Shown here: piece by piece, positions 54,148 to 62,191 of the stretch
How positions within the stretch are numbered: the stretch's first letter is position 1
Layout of the letters: the number at the start of each line of letters is the position of its first letter
Source: Pseudomonas sp. FP2309
GTDB lineage: Bacteria; Pseudomonadota; Gammaproteobacteria; Pseudomonadales; Pseudomonadaceae
Assembly: GCF_030687575.1 (NCBI RefSeq)
Contig: NZ_CP117439.1
Coordinates: 4,455,501 to 4,519,500, forward strand
DNA: 64,000 nucleotides
Direction: 5' to 3'
Made by a program: the position numbers and the translations under genes
The notes under the pieces: generated by a model
The model's database searches: none
What the model was told of the DNA's origin: nothing
What the model saw: only the letters and a program-made list of their open reading frames with translations

Positions 54148-55155
54148 TTACCAGGCCACACCGAAGCCTGCGGTGTAACGAGTCTTGCTCAAGCTGCTGT
54201 CGGAGTCACCACTGATGACGTCGCGCTCGGCCTTGAGGTTGAGAGAGGCCCACTCGGTGACTTTGTAACGCAAGCCCATTTCCGCATCGAGGGAGTAGTC
54301 GACCGGCCCGTCGATTGGCCGACCCAGTTCACCGTTGGTGAAGAACTCGACCGTCTTGCCGACCAGGTAACGGTTGTAGTTCCACTTCATGGCCACCGAA
54401 TAGAAGTTGTCTTTGCCGCCCTCGGCATATTCATAGTCGGTGCGGTTGATCAGCGAGCCAAGGGAGAACGCGCCCAGTTCATCGTCCCAGAACTGGTAGC
54501 CCGGGCCGGTACCCACGGTGCGCTGGCGGGCCAGGTCTTCAACTTTGTCGCGCTTGTAGGTCAAACGGCCCTGCCAGAACCAGTGCTCGGTGAGGAAACG
54601 GTCCAGGTCGTATTCCAGGGCCCAGTTGTCGGTGGTGGTCACTTCGTCCTGGAATTCGCGGTTGTATTCGCCCTGCCCGGTGTGGCGCCATTGGCCATGG
54701 CGCGCGGTAGTCTTGAAGTCGACGTCGTAGTCGTTGGTGTCTTTCTCGGCGCGCTTGTAGTCCAGCGCCATGTCGACGTTGCCCTTCCACACCAGGTCTT
54801 CGATCACCGGCTTGGGCTTGAGGATCTGCTGGATGCTTGCCAAATCAACGGTTTTGGGCGCCTCGCCATTGGCCAGCACCACTTTGCCGTCATCTGCCGC
54901 CTTGAGGGACTTGGCCTTCTCGCCGACGTAGGCATCCTGCTTGACCAGCAACTCCTGGTCACTCTCCAGGGTCTTGACCTGCTTCCAGTCCACGGGGATG
55001 GCGCCTGCATAATCGGTCTGGATCAGCAGCTTGCCGCCGTCGAAGACCTTGATCTTGCCGGTCAGGCGGTCACCGTTTTTCAACCAGACGGTATCTGCGA
55101 GCAAAGGCGTGGAGGCGCTGAAAACAGCAAGGCACAGCAGGGTTCTGGACAACAT
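54148..55155 (-). CDS. DUF481 (YdiY-type) outer-membrane protein
   Basis: The 335-residue protein has a signal peptide (MLSRTLLCLAVFSASTPLLA-DT), a short beta domain (VWLKNGDRLTGKIKVFDGGKLL), and a DUF481 barrel whose strands alternate (for example YSVAMKWNYNRYLVGK). It ends with an aromatic residue (FGVAW), as needed for assembly by the Bam complex. The exact start is uncertain; an in-frame TTG at 55167 would add four residues. Function unknown, possibly a small outer-membrane porin-like protein. Confidence 0.82.
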   Translation of the reverse strand: MLSRTLLCLAVFSASTPLLADTVWLKNGDRLTGKIKVFDGGKLLIQTDYAGAIPVDWKQVKTLESDQELLVKQDAYVGEKAKSLKAADDGKVVLANGEAPKTVDLASIQQILKPKPVIEDLVWKGNVDMALDYKRAEKDTNDYDVDFKTTARHGQWRHTGQGEYNREFQDEVTTTDNWALEYDLDRFLTEHWFWQGRLTYKRDKVEDLARQRTVGTGPGYQFWDDELGAFSLGSLINRTDYEYAEGGKDNFYSVAMKWNYNRYLVGKTVEFFTNGELGRPIDGPVDYSLDAEMGLRYKVTEWASLNLKAERDVISGDSDSSLSKTRYTAGFGVAW

Positions 55156-55288
55156 AAGCAGATTCAAGGCTCGAGGTTGGCGAAAAAGAGGGCATTATCG
55201 TGTTAGATAACGTCTTAGCAAGGACTGACTCGAGTATCCGGGTTGAGTTCAATGCTCACCGCCATGTTTGCAGATGATTCTTACAAGA

Positions 55289-55672
55289 ATGCCGACGATT
55301 TCAACGGATAGCCTCACAGTGACGCACGCTGACGAAACCCCGCAAAGCCCCGCCGAGATGCGCCGCACCGCGCTGTACCTGACTTTGGCGCAAGTGCCCG
55401 AAGGCTGCGTGGTGAGTTACGGCGAACTGGCCCAACTGGCCGGCCTGGGACGTGCGGCGCGCTGGGTCGGGCGCACGTTGAGCCAACTGCCCGAGGGTTC
55501 CACATTGCCTTGGCATCGCGTGCTGGGTGCCGGCGGTCGGATAAGCCTGCCGGTGGGCAGCGCATCGGGCGACGAGCAGCGCGCACGCTTGCGCAGTGAG
55601 GGTGTCAGTATCCTGAATAATCGCGTTGATATTCGGCGCCATGGCTGGCGCCCGGTAGAGCACAGCGGTTAG
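55289..55672 (+). CDS. Alkyltransferase-like (ATL) DNA-binding protein
   Basis: The 127-residue protein is related to O6-alkylguanine-DNA alkyltransferase. It has the helix-turn-helix YGELAQLAGLGRAARWVGRTL and the recognition loop, but the active-site PCHR motif reads PWHR, with Trp in place of the Cys. That is the signature of ATL proteins, which bind alkylated guanine and recruit nucleotide excision repair instead of transferring the group. The N-terminus is uncertain: ATGs at 55274, 55289 and 55358 are in frame. Confidence 0.85.
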   Translation: MPTISTDSLTVTHADETPQSPAEMRRTALYLTLAQVPEGCVVSYGELAQLAGLGRAARWVGRTLSQLPEGSTLPWHRVLGAGGRISLPVGSASGDEQRARLRSEGVSILNNRVDIRRHGWRPVEHSG

Positions 55673-55715
55673 AGTGCGCGCTTTGTTTCCGCAAACCTGA
55701 GGCAGACTCCAGCCC

Positions 55716-57251
55716 ATGCCCCGTAAAACCTGGCGCGCCGCGCTCGCTGCCTATGCCAGCCCCTCGACGTTAGTGCTGTTGTTGCTCGGCTTCGCCGCCG
55801 GCTTGCCTTACATGTTGGTGTTCTCGACGCTTTCGGTGTGGTTGCGCGAGGCCGGTGTGGCTCGCGAGACCATCGGCTATGCGAGCCTGATCGGCCTGGC
55901 GTATGCCTTCAAATGGGTCTGGTCGCCACTGCTCGACCAATGGCGCCTGCCGCTGCTCGGCAAACTCGGACGGCGTCGTTCGTGGCTGGTCCTGTCCCAG
56001 TCGCTGGTGATCCTCGGATTGATCGGCATGGGCTTCTGCGACCCGCAAAAACACTTGTCCTGGTTGATTGCTATCGCGGTGATCGTGGCCTTCGCGTCCG
56101 CCACCCAAGACATCGCTGTCGATGCTTATCGCCTGGAAATCGCCGACGACAGCCGCCAGGCCGCACTGGCCGCCAGCTATATGTCGGGCTACCGCATTGC
56201 TGCCCTGCTGGCCACGGCCGGCGCACTGTTTTTTGCCGAAGGCTTCGGCTCCACCGGCTTCAACTATAAGCACGCGGCGTGGACCGGCACCTATGTGCTG
56301 TTTGGCGTGCTGATGATCCCTGCGCTGCTGACCACCCTGTTCATGCGCGAACCGAATGTGCCCTTGCGCACCCAGTTGCAGGCCGGGCGCTACAGTTTCG
56401 TGCATCAACTGGCGTCGGTATTTGTGCTCATCGTGCTGCTGGTGTCCGTGCCGGCCATGTTTACCCAGCTGTTCAACACCGACTTCGCCAGCGTGCTGTT
56501 CCAGGGCGTCAGCCTGTGGGACCTGCTGATGGAAGACCGCGCCTTCCTGCGCGCCATCCTCTATATCACGCTCACCGCCCTGTGCCTCTCGGCCATGGGG
56601 CGCCGCGGCCTTGCACCAGTGCTGACGCCGGTCAACGACTTTATCCTGCGCTACCGCTGGCAAGCGTTGCTGCTGCTGGGGCTGATCGCCACCTATCGCA
56701 TGTCCGACACGGTGATGGGCGTGATGGCCAACGTGTTCTATATCGACCAGGGCTTTACCAAGGACCAGATTGCCGGGGTCAGCAAGATCTTCGGCCTGAT
56801 CATGACCCTGCTCGGCGCCGGCATGGGTGGCCTGCTGATCGTGCGCTTCGGCATCCTGCCGATCCTGTTTATCGGCGGTATCACGTCGGCCGGCACCAAC
56901 CTGCTGTTCGTGATGCTTGCCGACATGGGCCCGGACCTGCAGATGCTGATCTTCACCATCTCTTTGGATAACTTCAGCTCGGGCCTGGCCACGTCGGCGT
57001 TTGTGGCCTACCTGTCGAGCCTGACCAACCTTAAGTTCTCCGCGACCCAATACGCCCTGCTCAGCTCGATCATGCTGCTGTTGCCACGTCTGATCGGCGG
57101 GTATTCAGGGGTCATGGTGGAGAAGTTCGGCTATCACAACTTCTTCCTGATCACCTGCATGTTGGGCGTGCCGACGCTGCTGCTGATTGCGCTGCATTGG
57201 TATCAGGAGAATCGGCGACTTCGCTTGAGTCCTCCGACTGAAGAGCAATAG
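55716..57251 (+). CDS. ampG: Muropeptide permease AmpG
   Basis: AmpG imports anhydro-muropeptides released during cell-wall turnover, and in Pseudomonas it is needed for AmpC induction. The 511-residue protein has about 14 hydrophobic helices of the MFS type, starting LAAYASPSTLVLLLLGFAAGLPYMLVF. The conserved GLAYAFKWVWSPLLD and FASATQDIAVDAYRLE are present. It begins shortly after the ATL gene. Confidence 0.93.
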   Translation: MPRKTWRAALAAYASPSTLVLLLLGFAAGLPYMLVFSTLSVWLREAGVARETIGYASLIGLAYAFKWVWSPLLDQWRLPLLGKLGRRRSWLVLSQSLVILGLIGMGFCDPQKHLSWLIAIAVIVAFASATQDIAVDAYRLEIADDSRQAALAASYMSGYRIAALLATAGALFFAEGFGSTGFNYKHAAWTGTYVLFGVLMIPALLTTLFMREPNVPLRTQLQAGRYSFVHQLASVFVLIVLLVSVPAMFTQLFNTDFASVLFQGVSLWDLLMEDRAFLRAILYITLTALCLSAMGRRGLAPVLTPVNDFILRYRWQALLLLGLIATYRMSDTVMGVMANVFYIDQGFTKDQIAGVSKIFGLIMTLLGAGMGGLLIVRFGILPILFIGGITSAGTNLLFVMLADMGPDLQMLIFTISLDNFSSGLATSAFVAYLSSLTNLKFSATQYALLSSIMLLLPRLIGGYSGVMVEKFGYHNFFLITCMLGVPTLLLIALHWYQENRRLRLSPPTEEQ

Positions 57252-57273
57252 CCCTGTAAAGACAGGGCTTTTG
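57251..57273 (+). terminator. Terminator of ampG
   Basis: GCCCTGT (57251-57257) and ACAGGGC (57262-57268) form a short stem followed by TTTT. Confidence 0.8.
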
Positions 57274-57408
57274 TAGCCAGCAGGCGCCCCTCGCCGCGGC
57301 AAGCTCTGCGCCTACAGACAGCCCTGGATTCTGATGCCTGTACGGCGGCAGTTTGCGCCCGTACAATCCCAAGTCATTTCAAGTCCAAGCAACCGACAAC
57401 GGCCTACC

Positions 57409-59124
57409 ATGCGTACCAGTCAATATTTGCTCGCCACACAGAAAGAAACGCCTTCCGACGCAGTCGTGATCAGCCATCAGTTGATGCTGCGCGCCGGTAT
57501 GATCCGCAAACTGGCCTCGGGCCTGTACACCTGGCTGCCCATGGGCTTGAAGGTGATGCGCAAGGTCGAAGCCATCGTTCGTGAAGAAATGAACGCCGCA
57601 GGCTCTCTCGAAGTGTTGATGCCGAGCACTCAACCGGCTGAGTTGTGGCAGGAATCCGGGCGCTGGGAAGAGTACGGCCCTGAGTTGCTGCGCTTCAAGG
57701 ACCGTCATGGCCGCGACTTCTGCGCGGGCCCGACCCATGAAGAAGTGATCACCGACCTGATGCGCAACGAGCTGAGCAGCTACAAACAGCTGCCGCTGAA
57801 CCTGTATCAGATCCAGACCAAATTCCGTGATGAAATCCGCCCACGCTTCGGCTTGATGCGTGGCCGTGAGTTCATCATGAAGGACGCCTACTCGTTCCAC
57901 GCCGACCAGGCATCGCTGCAGGTCACCTACAACCGCATGCACCAGGCCTACTGCAACGTGTTCACGCGCCTGGGCCTGAAGTTCCGCCCGGTTGAAGCGG
58001 ACAACGGCTCCATCGGCGGCGCCGGCTCCCACGAGTTCCACGTGCTGGCCGAGTCCGGCGAAGACGATATCGTGTTCAGCAACGGTTCCGACTACGCCGC
58101 GAACATCGAGAAAGCCGAAGCCATACCGCGTGAAACCTCGCGCTCTGCCCCGGCCGAAGAGCTGCGCCTGGTAGACACCCCTGAGACCAAGACCATCGCG
58201 GCCCTGGTGGAAAAATTCAATCTGCCGATTGAAAAGACCATCAAGACCCTGATCGTGCGCGCCGAGGAAGAAGGCAAGCTGATCGCCCTGGTGGTGCGTG
58301 GCGACCACGAACTCAACGAAATCAAAGCCGCCCAGCAACCTGGCGTGGCCAGCCCGCTGGTCATGGCCACCGATGCCGACCTGCGCGACGCGATTGGCGC
58401 CGGCGCCGGTTCCCTGGGCCCGCTGAACCTGCCGTTGCCGATCATCATCGACCGCTCGGTCGAGCTGATGAGCGACTTTGCCATTGGTGCGAACATCGAC
58501 GACAAGCACTACTTCGGCGTGAACTGGGAGCGCGACCTGCCGGTGCCGACCGTGGCCGACCTGCGTAACGTGGTCGCCGGTGACCCAAGCCCGGATGGCA
58601 AGGGCACCCTGGAAATCAAGCGCGGCATTGAAGTCGGGCATATCTTCCAACTGGGTAACAAGTACAGCAAGGCGATGAAGTGCGAAGTGCTGGGCGAGAA
58701 CGGCAAGCCGATCACCCTGGACATGGGCTGCTACGGTATTGGTGTCTCCCGCGTGGTTGCCGCTGCCATCGAGCAGAACAACGACGAGAAAGGCATCATC
58801 TGGAGTGACGCCCTGGCGCCGTTCCAGGTAGCCCTGGTACCGCTGCGCTACGAAACCGAGCAAGTACGCGAAGCCACCGACAAACTGTATGCCGAACTCA
58901 CGGCCGCCGGTTTTGAAGTGCTGCTTGATGACCGCGACAAGAAAACCAGCCCGGGCATCAAGTTCGCCGACATGGAACTGATTGGCATCCCCCACCGCAT
59001 CGTGGTCAGTGACCGCGGCCTGGCCGATGGCAATCTGGAATACAAAAGCCGGACCGAAGCCGAAGCCCAACCGTTGCCGGTGGCTGACGTGCTGTCTTTC
59101 CTTCAGGCGCGTATTCGTCGCTGA
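57409..59124 (+). CDS. proS: Prolyl-tRNA synthetase
   Basis: The 571-residue enzyme is the bacterial-type ProRS. Class II motifs are seen in motif 2 ([21 protein letters not shown]) and motif 3 ([13 protein letters not shown]), and an inserted editing domain covers about residues 225-400 ([22 protein letters not shown]). The anticodon-binding domain is at the C-terminus. The ATG at 57409 gives the standard [13 protein letters not shown] start; the open frame extends upstream to 57334 without relatedness. Confidence 0.97.
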   Translation: MRTSQYLLATQKETPSDAVVISHQLMLRAGMIRKLASGLYTWLPMGLKVMRKVEAIVREEMNAAGSLEVLMPSTQPAELWQESGRWEEYGPELLRFKDRHGRDFCAGPTHEEVITDLMRNELSSYKQLPLNLYQIQTKFRDEIRPRFGLMRGREFIMKDAYSFHADQASLQVTYNRMHQAYCNVFTRLGLKFRPVEADNGSIGGAGSHEFHVLAESGEDDIVFSNGSDYAANIEKAEAIPRETSRSAPAEELRLVDTPETKTIAALVEKFNLPIEKTIKTLIVRAEEEGKLIALVVRGDHELNEIKAAQQPGVASPLVMATDADLRDAIGAGAGSLGPLNLPLPIIIDRSVELMSDFAIGANIDDKHYFGVNWERDLPVPTVADLRNVVAGDPSPDGKGTLEIKRGIEVGHIFQLGNKYSKAMKCEVLGENGKPITLDMGCYGIGVSRVVAAAIEQNNDEKGIIWSDALAPFQVALVPLRYETEQVREATDKLYAELTAAGFEVLLDDRDKKTSPGIKFADMELIGIPHRIVVSDRGLADGNLEYKSRTEAEAQPLPVADVLSFLQARIRR

Positions 59125-59144
59125 AAACCAGATCAAGAGAAGTC

Positions 59145-60098
59145 ATGTTCAAGCGAAACACCAGAGCCCTGGGGGGCGCCGCCTTGTGCGGCGCCCTGCT
59201 GGTCAGCGGCTGCGCCAACCAGATGTCGCAACGCAGTGAGCACGAGGAGCGGGTCGAGCGTAAGTTGCTCGACCACAGCCTGCAGATCGACGTAGGCGAA
59301 CCCAAAGTGCTGGAGCTGCCGCAACGCCGGGTGCGCATTCACGAGCAAAAGACCTTTGAGGTCACTGAGTTCGAAGTTACCCGTCGTTATGACCGCTACA
59401 CGCCCTACCAGCCCTGGCGGAAACTCTACGAGATGCCCCTGGGAGCAGTGGCGCTGGTGGCAGGCGCCGGTGCCAACGTGGCGAATATCTTCGCGCTCGG
59501 TCACTTGCCGACCAGCATGACCCACGACTGGCTGACCTACGGCGTGGACGGGCTCAACCCGTTCATGAACGTGCAATCCCATGGCCGTGCGCAACAGAAC
59601 CTGGCGGGTATCGATGAAGTCCAGCGCGACAAACGCGTGGAGTATTCGAGCCTGCCCTGGAGCGAGCGCCCGGTACAGGTCATTGCCGGCAGACAGACGC
59701 ATGAGCTGACCACCGACCGCAACGGCGTCCTGCGCCTGAACCTGTTGGACAGCCCGTTTGCCGAACAAGACCTGAACCGCGTGACCACGTTGAAGATCAG
59801 TGTGGAAGATGGCCAGGACGATGTGCACTCGGACTCGACCCTGGCGATCAGCAGCACCTTGCGCGGCAAGCTGCTCGAAGCTCACGGCCTGATCTACGAC
59901 GATCTGGAAGACGACGAAGTCAGCCAGTGGGTGCATCGAGTCAAACGCTTGTCGGAACTGGGTCTGGAAGAAGAAGCCAGTGAACTGGAACAAAGCCTGA
60001 TCGAACTGACCCGCAATGATCCGGAGTTGCAGCAGGAATTTCTGCAAGCACTGACCAAGGATGCGGGGCGGTTGGTGGCGGATCCAGGGGCACGCTGA
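59145..60098 (+). CDS. Lipoprotein of unknown function
   Basis: The 317-residue protein has a signal with a lipobox (LLVSGC, Cys23) and a mostly soluble mature part. A region with glycine and alanine (GAVALVAGAGANVANIFALGH) may dip into the membrane. The C-terminal third is acidic and helical (EVSQWVHRVKRLSELGLEEEASELEQSL). AAGAGAAG lies before the ATG at 59145. It is 20 bp after proS and may be part of the same transcript. I do not recognise a known domain. Confidence 0.75.
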   Translation: MFKRNTRALGGAALCGALLVSGCANQMSQRSEHEERVERKLLDHSLQIDVGEPKVLELPQRRVRIHEQKTFEVTEFEVTRRYDRYTPYQPWRKLYEMPLGAVALVAGAGANVANIFALGHLPTSMTHDWLTYGVDGLNPFMNVQSHGRAQQNLAGIDEVQRDKRVEYSSLPWSERPVQVIAGRQTHELTTDRNGVLRLNLLDSPFAEQDLNRVTTLKISVEDGQDDVHSDSTLAISSTLRGKLLEAHGLIYDDLEDDEVSQWVHRVKRLSELGLEEEASELEQSLIELTRNDPELQQEFLQALTKDAGRLVADPGAR

Positions 60099-60163
60099 GC
60101 CCAAGATCTGTGGAGATCAAATGTGGGGGCTGGCTTGCCGGCACTCACATTTTTATCCGATGA

Positions 60164-61222
60164 CTACCAGGAAAACTCGAGTTGCTCGTTACCGCTGCTC
60201 AGGTCCAGCAACCGCACACCAATCCCTAACAACCGCACCGGTTTTCCGCCCCGGTTAAACGCCTGCGTCAGCAGCTGTTGATAACTCTCCAGGTCCCGCC
60301 CTGCCCCGGCCTGCTCCAGCGTGGTCTGGGTAAAGTCATGAAACTTCACCTTCACGAACGGCTTGCCCGCGCGGTAGCTGCTATCGATGCGGGCCATGCG
60401 CCCGGCCAGGGTCTCCATCAGTTCCGGCAGCTTCGCCAGGCAACTTGAAAGATCCGGCAGGTCCACATCGTAGGTATTTTCCACGCTGATCGACTGCCGA
60501 CGACTGTCGTTTTGCACCACCCGGTCATCGATCCCACGGGCCAGGCTCCAGAGCCGCTCGCCAAAACTGCCGAATTCACGCACCAACGCCAGCTTGTTCC
60601 ACTCGCGCAGTTGCAGGCAGTCCTCGATCCCCAGGCGCGCCAGCTTATCGGCGGTGACCTTGCCCACGCCGTGCAATTTGCTCACGCGCAGCTGGGAGAC
60701 AAAGTCTTCGACCTGATCCGGGGTAATCACGAACAGACCGTTGGGTTTTTTCCAATCACTGGCGATCTTGGCCAGGAATTTGTTCGGCGCCACGCCGGCG
60801 GAGACGGTGATGTGCAATTGGTTGGAGACCCTGCGGCGAATATCCTGAGCGATCCGCGTCGCACTGCCGCCAAAATGCGAGCATTCGGAGACGTCGAGGT
60901 AGGCCTCATCCAGCGACAACGGCTCGATCAAGTCGGTGTAGTCGCGAAAGATCGTCTGGATTTCCTTCGACGCTTCTTTATAGGCATCCATACGCGGCTT
61001 GACGATGGTCAGGTCCGGGCAGAGCTTCAAGGCATGACGCGATGACATCGCCGAGCGCACCCCATAGGCCCGCGCCTCGTAGTTGCACGTAGCGATCACG
61101 CCCCGCCGATCTGCCGAGCCGCCCACCGCCAGCGGTTTTTGCGCGAGGCTCGGGTCGTCACGCATCTCGATGGCGGCGTAGAAGCAATCACAGTCGACGT
61201 GGATGATTTTGCGCTGCGTCAT
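60164..61222 (-). CDS. dinB: DNA polymerase IV (DinB)
   Basis: The 352-residue Y-family polymerase carries out translesion synthesis. Catalytic acidic residues are D10 (HVDCDCF) and D105/E106 (SLDEAY), with the steric-gate F14. The little-finger domain follows, and the C-terminus ends NEQLEFSW, a clamp-binding-like tail. The ATG at 61222 gives the usual MTQRKIIHVD start; the frame runs upstream without match. A LexA-like box 47 bp upstream suggests SOS control. Confidence 0.95.
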   Translation of the reverse strand: MTQRKIIHVDCDCFYAAIEMRDDPSLAQKPLAVGGSADRRGVIATCNYEARAYGVRSAMSSRHALKLCPDLTIVKPRMDAYKEASKEIQTIFRDYTDLIEPLSLDEAYLDVSECSHFGGSATRIAQDIRRRVSNQLHITVSAGVAPNKFLAKIASDWKKPNGLFVITPDQVEDFVSQLRVSKLHGVGKVTADKLARLGIEDCLQLREWNKLALVREFGSFGERLWSLARGIDDRVVQNDSRRQSISVENTYDVDLPDLSSCLAKLPELMETLAGRMARIDSSYRAGKPFVKVKFHDFTQTTLEQAGAGRDLESYQQLLTQAFNRGGKPVRLLGIGVRLLDLSSGNEQLEFSW

Positions 61223-61268
61223 ATAAAAGAGGGTGTAATCCAACGGGCGGGCAGTATCGCATTCACCC

Positions 61269-61284
61269 CTGTATATAGCACCAG
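61269..61284. promoter_or_regulatory. LexA-like SOS box of dinB
   Basis: CTGTATATAGCACCAG agrees with the CTGT-N8-ACAG SOS consensus at 12 of 16 positions, with the left half complete and CAG intact on the right. Confidence 0.5.
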
Positions 61285-61459
61285 TAGTTTGAATCTTCCG
61301 CCCAAGCGGTAGGAAAACTTCCCGATGGATTTGTTTTTTCAATCGAGTTTGGCCTTCCAATAGAGCTGCAAGCCGCGGCCCGACTGGCCCGCGCGCTCAA
61401 AACAAGCCCCAATGGAGAGCTAAGCGATTGAACCACAAGCCGTTTTCTTGAATTAGGAG

Positions 61460-61487
61460 TTGACACACCCGCGTTCCGCTGTAGAAT
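61460..61487 (+). promoter_or_regulatory. Promoter of first initiator tRNA gene
   Basis: TTGACA (61460-61465) and TAGAAT (61482-61487) are separated by 16 bp. Confidence 0.75.
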
Positions 61488-61500
61488 GCCGACACACAGA

Positions 61501-61577
<77 letters not shown>

Positions 61578-61583
61578 AACATC

Positions 61584-61615
61584 AAAAAAGGCTACTCGAA
61601 AGAGTGGCCTTTTTT
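61584..61615 (+). terminator. Terminator of first tRNA gene
   Basis: AAAAAAGGC-TACTC stem closed by a GAAA tetraloop and the matching GAGTGGCC, ending in a T run. It is identical in the second copy. Confidence 0.9.
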
Positions 61616-61620
61616 GTTTT

Positions 61621-61650
61621 TGTGGCGCGAGGGTTTTGACCCGCGCCACA
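61621..61650. repeat. Palindrome between the two tRNA genes
   Basis: TGTGGCGCG (61621-61629) pairs with CGCGCCACA (61642-61650). REP-like; a related GGCGCGGGTCAAGCCCGCAC element lies near 61710. The rest of this spacer shows no gene. Confidence 0.5.
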
Positions 61651-61807
61651 ATGCAAAGCAGCCACACACCAGATACCGTGCACTTCACTACGCACTGTCC
61701 GCAGCCCGGCGCGGGTCAAGCCCGCACTACAAAAAGCGTTTTCAATCGCGAACTTAGGTTACTTGTCCGCTATTTCACACTTTTTTGACTCGGCGGTTGA
61801 TTAACGG

Positions 61808-61835
61808 TTGACACCTCTCCGCTGGGCTGTAGAAT
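61808..61835 (+). promoter_or_regulatory. Promoter of second initiator tRNA gene
   Basis: TTGACA (61808-61813) and TAGAAT (61830-61835), spacer 16 bp, the same layout as in copy 1. Confidence 0.75.
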
Positions 61836-61847
61836 GCCGCCCACAGA

Positions 61848-61924
<77 letters not shown>

Positions 61925-61930
61925 AACATC

Positions 61931-61962
61931 AAAAAAGGCTACTCGAAAGAGTGGCCTTTTTT
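61931..61962 (+). terminator. Terminator of second tRNA gene
   Basis: Same stem, GAAA loop and T run as behind copy 1. The remaining bases to 62191 show no gene. Confidence 0.9.
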
Positions 61963-62191
61963 GTATCCGGCGAAAAAGTTCTTCTGAAACAATGGCATGG
62001 CATCTTTCATGAAACCGTACACGGTTCTGTAGAGTCCATCTCTTCACACGCTATGCTTATGTCTCTACGACCAATGGCCGCAGTCGCCGCCCCCGGCGAT
62101 CCGCGTTAATATTTGTAATTATTTTGTCCATAGGGATTGGTAACTTGGCTGGATACCCCCATCCTGTCGCGCACAATCCACGAGGTGATTG

